A stretch of 64,000 nt of DNA. It comes from Paraphysoderma sedebokerense. Taxonomy: Eukaryota > Blastocladiomycota > Physodermatomycetes > Physodermatales > Physodermataceae. Below, piece after piece: positions 20,485-32,278 of this stretch. Made by a program: the position numbers and the translations under genes. The stretch spans positions 1 through 64,000 of the forward strand of contig JAHLJZ010000003.1 in NCBI GenBank assembly GCA_025602915.1, in the 5' to 3' direction. A model generated the notes under the pieces. That model saw only the letters and a list, made by a program, of their open reading frames with translations, did not search any database and was not told the origin of the DNA. The stretch's first letter is position 1; every line of letters starts with the position of its first letter.

Positions 20485-23403
20485 ATGCGACAACTGCCTT
20501 ACGATGTGTGTCTCTTCTCTCTAACTGTGTGGCGGTGTCTAAAAGGGATTCTAATGTTAACGGATAATCTTTTCAGCCGACCGCACTGACATGGGTCGAT
20601 GAAAACCACACAATTAATCAAGAAGGCAGATATTGTTATTGCGGTAATAACAGAAAACTGTGCGTAAATTCAACATCATGATTATTTTGTCTATCTCGTA
20701 TAGAGCATACTCTGAGTCCTTGAATCGTATGGTTGACGACGGATACAATCTCATTCCATTAACCCAGATCGGATCCGTATGTGCAGTGCATGAAATGCAA
20801 AAATATATTTCATTCCGGTATTATTTATTTTCTTGAATTTTTCCCGCCAACAATAGATATGGGTATCGCCTAATCAGCTAATTGATTGGAACTTTTTACA
20901 CTTAGAATGCGTGTCGAATTCTGTTTCGAAACCGCTTTTCTTGGGGGATACCTTTTACGACTTTCTTTGTGCAGTCTGTAACAACGGTAACGAAATTTAC
21001 AGCCGGGTAACAATGAGCTGGTACGATCCGCAATTATTTTCAACCGTTGCAACGAGACATTCTTGACTGAAATTATTCATAAAACTTCAGGGCCTCGGCT
21101 GTGCATTTGGCTTTGTACAATCTAACGGAGCGGTACAAGAATGAAAACATCAGGGATCAATATTATTCTAATGACAGACAATTTTTTCGGTGGAAAGAGG
21201 ATATTTGTGAATTCATAGATCAACATTTCTCTCTGATGTTCCCTGGACGTGTGAGATCGGGAACTTGGCAGAATACAATAGCAGGAGTGCTTTCTTCGAA
21301 TCAAAAGATTTTATTTCAAAGTGGTGCCGAAATTTTCGGAATGCCGGCGTTTTGGGCGTTGATAGTGGATGGCCCGCCTCAGAGAGGAGCGCCAAAGTTG
21401 AAAAAAACTGGTGTTGGAGGTAGCAAGAAGCGAACCAATAACAGCGGTGAATCATCCGGATCCAAGAAAAGTTCAAAAACAACAAAGAAACAACGAAAAC
21501 TAAAAACTCCGCCATCCGGAAGCAAGGTACAGATAACTTGACTTGACCAAACTATATAAATTGATAGTAACCCTGGTTGTATTCCTTCAAGGTCTCCTCC
21601 GACCCTTCAATACTATCACCATCTTCGACATCCAACTCTAATCATCCCGCCGACTCAATTCAAGCACCTCCGCCACCACTGCCTCTTTCAACCCAACAAG
21701 AATGGGATCTCCTCCAGTCCATTGAATCAATTCAAACTCCACTTCCACCGTATCTAGCGCGCTTACGGAGGCGACTTAAACTTCGACAGGTAAATCTTTC
21801 TTCCAACCTTTCTTCCAACCTTTCTTCTGTACTTTCCTCCTTTCGCTCTCCATTTCGTTTTATACTGACATACGGGTAACCTGACATCGATTTACCTGCG
21901 CTGTGTATAGATAAAACGATGTCAAAATCTGGAATTATTTGATGTAGATGCATTCGTTAAGAGGTACCTCGATTCAGAACATCCCTTGACGTTGTTACCC
22001 CCAAGTCTCAATTTCAAACCGGTCACAATACCGAGGGTATACTATCCGCAGTTTTGCTTAATCGTTTTGCATTCTTTTCCACAGTGTAACAATTTTTCGT
22101 CGGAATATTTTTTTTAACCACGGATATTTTCAAAGATTTCAACAAACACGCCTGCGTCCTCGCCATTTCAAGCGCTTCTTCTCGGTTCAGAAAACCAACG
22201 CGATGTAGGAACGAATTTACAATGGACGAGTAGTCCATTTAGCGGGAGACGATTAAAACCTTTTATTCGAAGAGATTGGGAAGGTTCGACCGTTAAAATG
22301 AGAGTTTTAGAAGAATTAAAGGCCAGAGGGAAAGAGAGTGAGAGGAGGTAAGTTTTTGAACAACGAACGGCGCCTTATAGGGTTTCTTATACTGACCAAC
22401 CATTCTGTTTGACTTGTCGCTACTTAATGTGGTGAGTAGGTTGTGTCAAGCAGAAACACAGCATCATATGGATATCTCACTTGATACAATGGAGAAAACT
22501 CCAATCGATTATGTTTATCTCCAAGAAAAACATATCCCGCAAGTAAACCAGCTACTACAACGAAATTTTTGGCCAGGAATCGACGGTTTGTTTTCCTCCT
22601 TCTATATTGATCTATGTCATCCATCGCGTCTTCTAACTTGCCAATTTTGTTGTTACCCATCTCTCGTTTCAACCCAGTCTCGGAATCGCTACTGTTCCCC
22701 GAATTTTCCATCGTAGCGTTATACAAACACCTCGTTATCGGTTGCGCTTTAATGACGCCCGAAGGATACATTTCTTATATCGCCGTATCCAAAGGGTGGG
22801 AGGGTACAGGGATAGGCAAATTTATGGTGTGGTGGTTATGTCAGGTTTTTATTAATATTTCTTTTATTTTTGGTCATGGTTCCTTGAAACTCTATCATTC
22901 AATGAACGAAACAAGATTCATCTATTTAACTACTTTCTTTTCACAATGTCTATTTACTTTTTTTTTCTTCCTTCCATTCTTTGTTTCTTTACCCATTTTC
23001 TTTCGATCGAATCGTTCTGATGACAGAGTTTACCCTCAAAAGATATAACACTCCATGTATCAGCCAACAATCCAGCCATGGTATCTACATTCTCCTACCC
23101 TTTTTCTCTTCCTTCTTCCTTTTTTTCTTCCTCATCTCTCATTCTAATAAACCCGCGTCTAACTTATTTCTAATTACCTCCATTTACTCCTTCCTTCCTC
23201 TAAAACCTGAACACGAACTTAAAAATCATTGATACCATGATACCCTTGTACCCTTGTACCGTGATACCATTGTACGGTGATAGATTCTCTACCAAAAATT
23301 TGGATTCAAATGTGAATCATTTATCGTTCATTTCTATGATCGATATTTACCGAGTGACAGTACAGAATGTAAAAATGCGTTTTTTTTACGACTAAGACAA
23401 TAA
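20485..23403 (+). CDS. KAT14 (CSRP2BP)-like acetyltransferase of the ATAC complex (unit 1)
   Basis: Twelve exons join in phase to 575 residues: 20485-20505, 20577-20659, 20768-20817, 20906-21020, 21091-21526, 21592-21789, 21911-22036, 22136-22347, 22440-22585, 22678-22844, 23027-23080, 23284-23403. The N-terminal zinc finger reads CYCGNN, CMKCKNIFHSECV and FLCAVC. A winged-helix-like part (AVHLALYNLTERY) follows. The C-terminus is the GNAT domain: PIDYVYLQEKHIPQVNQLL, FWPGIDVSESLLFPEFSIV, GWEGTGIGKFMV (acetyl-CoA loop), DITLHVSANNPAMILYQKFG and FYDRYLP. In animals KAT14 sits with GCN5 in ATAC and acetylates histone H4. Exon 3 is only 50 nt and the first coding exon 21 nt; both are supported by the zinc ligands and phase. 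Confidence 0.92.
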
Positions 23404-23540
23404 TAATGATAAAGTTATTTTAATATTAATCTTGGATAATGAAGTTTTGGTGTACTGGTTTATTGAGATTCGTGATTCGAGATTTGGAGGCTTTGATGTA
23501 GAGGGTATCACAGAATACATGATTCCTTTTTTTTTTTTTT

Positions 23541-23572
<32 letters not shown>

Positions 23573-23646
23573 TTTATTTTTTTTTTTTTTTTTTTTTATT
23601 TTTTTTTTTTTTTTTTTTTTTTCTTTTTTTTTTTTTTTTATTTTTT

Positions 23647-23690
<44 letters not shown>

Positions 23691-23872
23691 CGGAAAAATC
23701 TGTACAGTGTTTCTACAGAGTTCAGAAAGAAAAGTGAGAGGGGAATACAAATTTTGGATTTTGTTGTATATACATATTAATCTATTTTCTGTATTCAAAA
23801 GTTCATACAAAGTAGTCTTCTAACCTATAGCATTATCTCAAAAATATACACTCTTGATGTTCGTGGTTGTTG
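23404..23872. other. Intergenic with poly-T tract (unit 1)
   Basis: The region lies between convergent KAT14 and the SDR gene. It is dominated by the T-rich tract described separately; the rest is AT-rich flank. Confidence 0.6.
23527..23690. repeat. 164-bp interrupted poly-T tract (unit 1)
   Basis: Almost pure T with a few single A and C interruptions. Its phenylalanine-rich open frame is an artefact of composition. The exact same tract, interruptions included, recurs at 40023-40186. Confidence 0.95.
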
Positions 23873-25355
23873 TTATATTTTCGATTTTAGTTTGATTTGA
23901 TCTATTGAGTGGATGGGGGTGGAGAGAGAGGGTAATGGGGTTGTTGGATGATTGTGAGACGCTCGAGAATGTCGGTGTATTGACGATGGACGTGACTTGC
24001 TAGCACGAGAAGTTGCAGACGAGGTAGTTGAAAATGGTGAGTTGGAAGAGAAGGATGTAGAAGAATGAGACTGTCGATGTTGGGTATTTGCTGGATTTGA
24101 ATTGAGAGTGACGGTTTCTGTAGTGGGTTCTCGAGCGGGAACTGCTTTTTGTTCGCTTTGAATCAGTTCGTCCTGCACTTCCGTCTGTAAACCCGGTCGG
24201 ACGCCTAGTCCCATACTCGCATCAATGACACTTCCGTGAAGCAATCGGACCAGCCCATTCTCCACCATATTAACCAAGCATGTTGCGATTTCGTCGCATT
24301 TGATCAAACGCCCTTTCGGCATTCCGCTGACAAATTTTTGACGATCCTGGCTAGTCATTTTTGAAAGAGTTGACGATTCAAACATACTGGTGTGGGTTGC
24401 TCCGGGAGAGAGACAAAGAATGTCAAGGGTAGTATGTGTGTGAACGGCTGCAAGGTGGCGGGAGAGATACGACACAGCGGACTTGGACATGAGATCGGAG
24501 GGAGTGTATTGGGGGAATACTGAAGTGGAGCCACCAACCGATCCTATAAAGACGACTAAGAATGATGCATAGTTAGGACCGGCAGGATTAAACGGAAGAG
24601 AAGTAAAGTGAAAAAAAAAGTAAAAAGAACAAGTAGAGCAATGTACCTGATGATCGATCTATGGCTTCATCTACACTTTGATTGACATTTTTTACATTCA
24701 TCAGGGGTATCAAGGCTTTAGTGACCCACAATGGACCCAAAGCGTTTACTCTAAGCAAAGCTTCATCTTCTGCTACCCAGTCTGGAACATTTTGCTTTAC
24801 ATTTTTTTGTTTCAATTGCATTCCCATGTCGAGCAAGGTCAGTGCGACGTTCGTGTTTGGATCGTGATTGGGGTCGAAGGAAAATGCGAGCGGGTTTGAA
24901 TGGTGCGGGGACGTATTGGACTGAGAAGGGGAATTTGCATGTTTTGATTTCTGGAATTGAATGTACTTTTTGACGGTACCACTGCCCAAAGCAGCATTGT
25001 TGATGAGGAGGTCTAATTTGGTAGAGTAGCGGGGTGTAGCGGTGGAGGCGCGATTTGAGTGTGCGGGTGGAGGATTGCGTAGCCAAAGGTCTACTTTTTT
25101 GACGAGCGCGAGGATGGAGAGAAAGTCGCCTTGGTCGAGGAAGGCTGACTGGATGTCGAGATGGGGGTAGAGGGAGCGGAGATGGGTGGAGGAGTGAGCG
25201 TTTGAAAAGTAGGTGAAGAAGATGCGGTGGTTGCGGGGGGAGCAGGCGAGGCGGTGGACGATGGAGAGACCGATGCCAGAGGAGCCGCCGATGACGAGGA
25301 TGTTGAGTGGATGTACGGGATGTATGAGTGGAGGGGGGTCAGCGGGCGAGGACAT
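23873..25355 (-). CDS. Short-chain dehydrogenase/reductase-like protein with Ser-rich tail (unit 1)
   Basis: Two exons (25355-24647, 24543-23873) give 459 residues. The Rossmann start NILVIGGSSGIGLSIVHRLA has the cofactor motif, and LDLLINNAALG is the NNAG-type motif. The catalytic region reads SVGGSTSV then PSDLMSKSAVSYL: the family YxxxK motif has Asp in place of the Tyr (D-L-M-S-K), so normal dehydrogenase chemistry is doubtful. LCLSPGATHTSMF is the usual post-catalytic strand. About 130 C-terminal residues are low-complexity Ser/Thr/His-rich. The start codon faces that of LAMTOR3 across 297 bp. It may be a cofactor-binding protein without redox activity. Confidence 0.85.
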
Positions 25356-25652
25356 GGTGTGTGTAGAAAGTAAGTGGTAGTAAGTGGCAGTGAGTGGAAC
25401 AGAGAGGGAATCAGTGGACAAGAGTGGCAAATTCCAAATTCCCAGCGGACAAAAAGGAAAAGGGAAAAGGGGAAACAATGGGACATGCGTAACATTACAC
25501 TCTTTCCACAGCGAACTCGACTTGTCTGTGTTCCCATTCTGCACCATCCACTCTCTATCTGTATTCCACCCTCTCCACCCTCTCCAACTCCCTCCACTCC
25601 CTCCAACTCCCTCCACTCTCTCCAACTCCCTCCACTCCCTCCACCCCTCGCC

Positions 25653-26519
25653 ATGTCCGCCGACACTCACCCCTCCTCACTCTCCGCCCCTCCTCCCGTA
25701 AGCACACCACCAACACTCCCTCACTCTCTCTCTCTCTCTCTCACTCTCTCTCCCGCAGATACATCTCGCCCTGGAAAAACTATTGCTAAAGTACACACCC
25801 CTTCCCAATACCCATCCCTACTCCACTAGTCCACTCACCCCCCTGCCTCTTCTTTCTACAACAGAAATATAGGTCTCGTCGCCATCATCATATCAGATCG
25901 CGATGGGGGAATCATATCCAGAGGTAAGCAAAGCCGAGAATGCATTACTATTGCCACTAGATTATTGCTGTTTCAAGACAGGACTGACATGGCCACCGCA
26001 GTATCATCCCCAAACCTATCTACCAAAGAACTCGATGGCCCACTATCCATCATGTTTTCAGTCTCTAGTGAACAGGTTTGTTTCTCTATCCTCAAACCAT
26101 CGATGTCTTGGGCCTGCTACTTGGCGAATCAGAATGGATATGCGGCAAAATGACGACTTCATGCAAACAAAACACAGCTAACCCGAGAACCCATGTCATT
26201 AGGCAAATAAACTAGGCTTAGGTCGAAACCAGACCATATCGATAGAAACCGATTTATATCAACTTGTCAACTTTAATTTTTCCCCTTTATTGGTAACACT
26301 GGTCGCCGACAAGAGTGCAAATACTGGTAACTCTTGACTTTTTGGTTCTCTGATCTATTCTTGTTTAAATGCACTAACTGTACATTATTTTGATTCAATT
26401 GAACGTTTGATTCGCATGTCAAAATAGGTCTTTTGATGGAATTACAAACTCACTTTAAACCGTTGATGGATAAGCTTGTAATGAGTTGGTCAGACTACAA
26501 GAATAAAGAAGAAATTTGA
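25653..26519 (+). CDS. Ragulator subunit LAMTOR3 (MP1) homologue (unit 1)
   Basis: Six exons (25653-25697, 25759-25790, 25865-25923, 25978-26075, 26203-26326, 26428-26519) give 149 residues. Roadblock-fold signatures match LAMTOR3: GLVAIIISDRDGGIISR, then ANKLGLGRNQTI, DLYQLVNFNFSPLLVTLVA and the run SANTGLLMELQTHF. LAMTOR3 pairs with LAMTOR2 in Ragulator, which holds Rag GTPases on lysosome or vacuole membranes for TORC1 control. The first intron contains a CT microsatellite (about 25714-25752). Confidence 0.93.
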
Positions 26520-26735
26520 TTCAAGTGTATTTGCTTCCTGAGCTTTTGCCATCTTTTGTCAGTTTTACTGGTTACCCTTTTGCTACATCAGACAATCCGC
26601 TGACGATAGACTACATGTGACGGAGGACTTTCGGGTCAAACAATGACCACTATATAATCGACTGCAACTATATACAGAACCAATGTTTCAAGTTCACGAT
26701 GGAGGATGCTCTCACTAGCTTGCATGGCATCTCCT

Positions 26736-27396
26736 TTACTCTGATTGTGCCACTCCATGTTTAGCCAATTTTTGAGAATTCTTGAGTAAGAATAATCCCA
26801 AATATTCACAAGGGTTGGGCGGACTGTTTTGCAAAGAAATGTTAGGTGTCTGATCATAAAATATATTGCGACGGATCATCCACCCATACCGTTCTTTTAC
26901 CAAATGTTTCATTCCTTCTATCAAAAGAGGGACAACGCTCGCTTCCAAGTATGAACGAACCGGCATAGCTGCTGGATTTTTGAGATCAGAGTTTTGATTT
27001 TTCTGAGATTTGATGTAAAGTTCCTGCACAAAACGAGAAACTGTCAATTCCGCTACCATACGATATATGAAATAAATACAAAAAGAACATTGACAAGAGA
27101 TGATTCTGCGCCAGACATTTACCTCTAATGTCTTGACGTCTATCCCAAACAATTGTTCAGGTGTCTTGCTTGTGTCAGACAGCAATTCTGATACTTCTGC
27201 ATTCGTCGGCACATTTGCATTCTGATTTGAAGGTGATGTCGAACTTGCTGCTTGACAAAATGTTATGATTCGAGGAAACAAGTTACCATGAGAATGAAGT
27301 GGCGATTAAGTTATCCAGTAATGTAGAGGAGCGATCAACAAGAGTAAATCAAAACAGAAGCTGACGAATGAACATACCTTTGGTGTCAGACATCAT
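26736..27396 (-). CDS. DPY30-domain protein (Sdc1-like COMPASS subunit) (unit 1)
   Basis: Four exons (27396-27378, 27250-27123, 27023-26890, 26823-26736) give 122 residues. The C-terminal Dpy-30 helix pair is unmistakable: [20 protein letters not shown] followed by [18 protein letters not shown]. This domain dimerises and binds an amphipathic helix on ASH2 in COMPASS, the H3K4 methyltransferase. Dpy-30-type domains also occur in flagellar radial-spoke proteins. The gene is divergent to CFAP69 with only 280 bp between start codons, so a flagellar role should be kept open. Two ATGs are adjacent at the start. Confidence 0.92.
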
Positions 27397-27676
27397 TGTA
27401 ATCGATAGGCAAACAATCAGTGATGACAGGGGTGAACGGAAAATCTGATTTCAACCCTAAGCGAAATGGAAGGTGGTCGATCGCGGAGCCGAGGCACAAA
27501 GTTGGAAAAGTCGGAAACCAGGAACGCGAAAAACCAGGACAGGAGGAACAATCCGAATTGACATCTCCGATTCGCAATATCATCCTCAATCTCTTCCTCA
27601 TCAATCTTCATAAACCAACAGAAATCAAAATCCAATCGCCCATTAACCTTATTCATCCCTCGCACCTTCCACACAA

Positions 27677-30600
27677 ATGAGTGGACCCATCCGACGAGAC
27701 ATTTCCGGCGACACGAGAGTAAACGAAGCAAAGGAAGTACAGAGTTCCCCGGAAAACGGCAAAAAAGGGGAAATCAATTATGAAAAAATTATAGAATTAT
27801 TCGTGAATCGACATTCGGAAATGATGTATGAGCGTCATGCTTCTGTATTAATAAAACTGAGTAAAATTTATGAATCTGGAATCGTACGTATCATCTCTTC
27901 TGGTTCTATCCAGTATCCACTCGTCCGTGTTTCGTCCATTCCTTTATTCTAACTTCTTCGTTCAATACAAATCATACCCATCAAAACAATTATATGAATA
28001 CATGTTTATGGATATTTTAATTCCCCCGATGATGTCATGAACGTAATGGATTCACGCTGTACCAGAACCTAAATCACCTCCAGTACCTAGCAAAAGTCAT
28101 TACACTTTCTACCCAAAAGATACTCAACGGTGCAAACGTTTTAATCAATCCATTGTATTGTTTACTCCTCATTTGGTAATTTCTCTTCCTACTTTTCCAC
28201 GAAAATTACGTGTCTTACATACAGTACGAGGAATACCAGAATCGATGGTATGGCGATTAACATTTGAATGCGTTGGGTAGCCTACGACACGCAAAATCGA
28301 TAACACAATCAGGAGAAGTAGAATGTACTGAGTATATGATTGCCTTGGCTGGGGTGAGTGGGATTGAGACAAACGAGAACTTGGTCGACGTTAGTTGTGA
28401 GGTAATCAATCATTTTATTTCATCTCTCCTACCTCTGTTGTCTATCAAGAATTATTGATCATAATTCGTTCGTTTGATTTGTCCGTTATGTGGTTATTCT
28501 TAATGATGAATAATGATTGCGCAGATATTGCATGTGTTGACTGGCGGCCCTTCACTTTCTGACTTCTCTATTTCGAAACCGAAAATCCCACCACCGTTTT
28601 CGTTGTCACACAATTCACCAATTCTGTTGCCATCATTAAGACAAGATTCTGGCGTAGGTCAAGTAGCAGTTGGAAATTTTAGGTCAATATCGACAAGCTT
28701 TCTCTTAATGCATTGTGCATCTTTGTTTGCTGACGATGGTCTTTTCGGCATTGGTTTCTTTTTAAACAGCCCGATAGCCAAAATTTTGGCCAAAAACTTG
28801 AGAGACCAGCATGAGCTTTCTTCGTGCGTAGTATCCTTTTTGAGAGTGTTAAAACGATTGAGCTGTTTTACCGATTGCTGTCATATGATGTGTCAGGGTA
28901 CATTTATTTCAAAGTTTTTGCTCCATATTCCTGAATTACTTGGATAATAACCTTTTTCCTGACATTGCTGACATTGCTACGTGATCTACCGTCATCGTCA
29001 GGTCAAATCACGGATGTACTCTTTCAGATAATACAGAGAACTCAAGATGATTATACATTGTTCTTGAGTATAGACTTGTTATGGAATTTGTTAGAGTCAG
29101 AGTCAAGCTTGAGTGTCGCGCAGAGTTTTGAAAATCATGTGTGTTCAAGACTTCTTTTGACTTCATTTCATTAATTCATTTTACATTCTCGTATTTTGTG
29201 CCACCTCTAACTATAGTTATTTATATTGCTGTAATTAACAGAACGCAATTACAATATTCAAAGACCGAATTTTAAAGTTGTCGTCTTCCATTCGACAATC
29301 CGACAAACAAATACGGAACGAATTCACCATCTTGACTATCTTGATAGTAAAAAAACATCCACCGTTATGTACTGTCTTTTGGGATTCCGGATATACAAAA
29401 TCAATCAAGGAATTTGTTGTGAATGAATATGAAGGAAAGGGAAATAGTGTCATGGTGAGTTTGGGTTTCGGTGGTTTCATGGACGGGGGTCAATTGTCGA
29501 GAGTGGAGTTGTCGGGATGAGTTGGAGTATTGATCTAACGATTTTGTTAATTGGTGTAGACGTTTTCGTATGATGATTTAGAATATAAGAGAGTTTGTTT
29601 GTACCTTCTGGAGATATTGTGTAGGGATTTACGGCTGTTAGAATATTTGATTGAGGTACTACATTTTGGGTAGTTTCAGATTTTACAACTATATTAACGT
29701 CTTGAAATAATTTTAGGAACGATTTATAGAACATCTTTTTGAATATTTGAATTTCAACTCTACAAATCCAGTTGTCCAAGGCTGGTCAGAACGACAGCTC
29801 AAAACGCTTCAACTTCAGGTTATTTCTATCCACTCCCTTTTTTTTCATCCATTCCCCTTCTCTTCAAACCTAACCTACTAAACCACAGATTCTCCGATTC
29901 CTCGCCACATTATTCTCCCTTCCTTCACTCTCCGACCAAGCCATTGCTTTATCCCGTAACAAATTACTCCTATTTTATCTCCATGACGCGAAAATTTACG
30001 ATAACGGTCAACCAAGACAACACCAATATGCTGCCGGTGAAATTACAGGACTAGTGTTATCTGTGGTTAAACTGATAGGAGTGTTGGGAAACATCAATGA
30101 CGATTGTAAGAGTGCATTGGGAGAAGTTGGATTCGTGGAGGAATTAATTGGTTTGACGAAAATTTATTATTTGACCTTTGTTTAAGGAAAATGATGAATT
30201 GTGACCTTTTCCTTTATTTTTCTTTTTTTGTGTGTGTGTAGAATTGTTGAAGGACTCGGAACAATCAAGTGAAGTCTACCAAGAATGTTTACTCACTTTG
30301 GCGATCTTGTGTCAAGATTCTAAATCCAACAAGAATCGGTTCAATTCATGTAATGGTCCTACAGTCGTTACCGGATTTTTAAAGTTTGTTTCTACAAGAC
30401 TTCTTCTTTAAATACATGTTTCTGAAAGAAACAACTCCCAACAATCATTCGATAGCTTCACCTCCGCCGACCCCGACGAACAATTGACAACATTATTACT
30501 CACCATTGAGAGTATCTGGTGTTGCGTTATCGGGTCTTACTCCGTTGAACACAAATTTTTTGAAAACAAGGGTGTATTTATTTTATTGAATTTGTTGGAG

Positions 30601-31934
30601 TCGCCTGGACTCAAACAGAATGATTGGATTTTAAAGAGACATTTGTTGGGTTGTTGTTTGGATTTATTAGAGAATCCAAAAGTTTGTTGACAATCTCTGA
30701 ATACTTTAATCTGGTTCTGTTGACTTTTTAATTTTTAATTCGTTTTTGCCTTTTTTTTTTTTGTTTTTTTGTATAAGACTCGATCGTACATGGTAGCTTG
30801 GAAATCAAAGTCCCATCCCAGCCATGGAATTGCAAATTTACTGTTACGATTATGGAACGAGGAAGAAAAATTGGCGAGTGATGCAAGAGTGAATCATAAC
30901 GATGGTATGATTTGGAGTTTTACTTTTTAGATTGAGTTTAAATTAATAGATTGGAGGAAACGGATTGACGATTGTGTATTGTAGTTTCGAGTTACCCGGA
31001 TTTGATTGATGTTAATGAGCCATTGGTGAAATTGAATAACGTAAAGAGAAATTTTGTTTTTCATGTTTTTGAAATCGATTTCGTGCTTGATTATTCCCAG
31101 TTTTTTTTTGTTTGTATATTTATACTTGTTCCATGGTAGTAACTAACCATTGGTTGTACCATTTCATCAGATTCACAACGTTTACCGAAATGCAGAGTCT
31201 CCGGCTATTAACGAGATTTATTGTAATCTAAGGGTACGTATGATTCATTTATTTGTTTTCTTTTGGTTTCTTATTTTGTGATTCTAATTTTGGTTTTGCA
31301 CAGACAAAAATATATGGCATGTTTTGTAAACTCGGTTTCGAATCATTCGATTCAGAATTATCGGAACCTGAAAAAATAAAGTTACTGTTGGTTTGTACCC
31401 CCACATTATCTTTTTCACAATTTTTCTTATTTTACTAATTCAATAAACTCACCATTTAAATTCAAATTCGTTATCTAGATTTCTCGGTACTTGGATTTCA
31501 AAATCGGTCAAGTTTGGGAGGAAATATCGCATGAATTGTATATACAACGAATAAGGCCAGTGACGCCAGATAGGGAGTGTATTCAATTAGCTAAATCTGT
31601 GAATCAAGAGAAAGCGAATATGGTGTTACAGAAGCAAATGGATATTGTGAAAATTAAACATGAGGTTTGAATTGTATTTCTTTCTCTTTTTTTTGTTTCT
31701 AGTTCTATTTCATTTGGTTTTTTATTCTTTTTTGCCGTTTTTTGGTTATGGTGAGGGTTTGATGATTGATGATGTATCTAAAACCTTTTTTTATTTTGTT
31801 GTTGTTGGTGGGATTGATAGAAGGAAAAAACTGCCGAGTCGTCATTTTACATTAATTACGTTCATACTCGGAAACCGTTACCGGCTTCTGGACCGGGAAA
31901 GTCCGAATACAGAGATGAATTGAGTATTGACTGA
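27677..31934 (+). CDS. CFAP69 flagellar armadillo protein, truncated by the duplication junction (unit 1)
   Basis: Many exons; clear early ones are 27677-27883, 28066-28175, 28225-28247, 28313-28401 and the exon beginning at 28525. Family blocks match CFAP69: NRHSEMMYERHASVLIKLSK, IDLLWNLLESES, RQLKTLQLQILRFLATLFSL, TIESIWCCVIGSYSVEHKFF, TKIYGMFCKLGFESFDSE, SRYLDFKIGQVWEEI and RIRPVTPDRE. CFAP69 is an axonemal protein needed for flagellar function in animals. The exon from 31821 is cut by the junction at 31892/31893 after a complete Gly codon. Reading then enters the start of unit 2 and stops at 31932-31934, which would add 13 new residues beginning PGKSEYRDE and remove the normal C-terminus. 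Confidence 0.85.
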
Positions 31935-32278
31935 CAATGTGACCCAGCGAGATAGTCTCCATCATCCATCAGTCGTCAGCCGACACAATCAGTTTCTAAA
32001 TTCAACATCGGGATGAGTCCTCGCTCCAATCACGTCCACGCGACATTCCGTGTTTGGCTGAAGTTGAATTTCATGGAGCGAAATGAGGAAGGCGGGAACA
32101 AAAGCCTTGGCTCACTGTTGAAAATCTTGCTTTTATTAATTTATTATCCCTCCCTCTTTCTCTCCCAATTCCACTCACTCCACATTGCACAGCCGCTCCC
32201 TCGGACACCGCCGTCTCTAGTCTAATCCCCCACCTCACAACACACATTTCCTCCCCTCTCCAATCTCTCTAATTAAAC

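Larger units (their letters stand above)
15397..31892 (+). repeat. Tandem duplication, unit 1 (16,496 bp)
   Basis: Everything from 15397 to 31892 recurs from 31893 at a constant offset of 16,496. Every open frame inside the unit has an identical partner, including the long poly-T tract. At the left edge the match begins with CCGGGAAAG, while the preceding bases differ (GGGATT against CTTCTGGA). At the right edge the match ends with CTTCTGGA, then CCGGG in unit 1 against GTACAC in unit 2. The junction shows no overlap or microhomology. Confidence 0.97.

Noticed and set aside
20704-20767. Alternative KAT14 exon reading LAYSESLNRM...
   Set aside because: It removes the CMKC zinc ligands; splicing to 20768 restores the zinc finger in phase.
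23432-23737. Phenylalanine-rich open frame (also at 39928-40233)
   Set aside because: It is the translation of the poly-T tract and its flanks; no conserved sequence.
25714-25752. CT microsatellite as a functional element
   Set aside because: It lies in LAMTOR3 intron 1 and is most simply a pyrimidine-rich tract before the acceptor.
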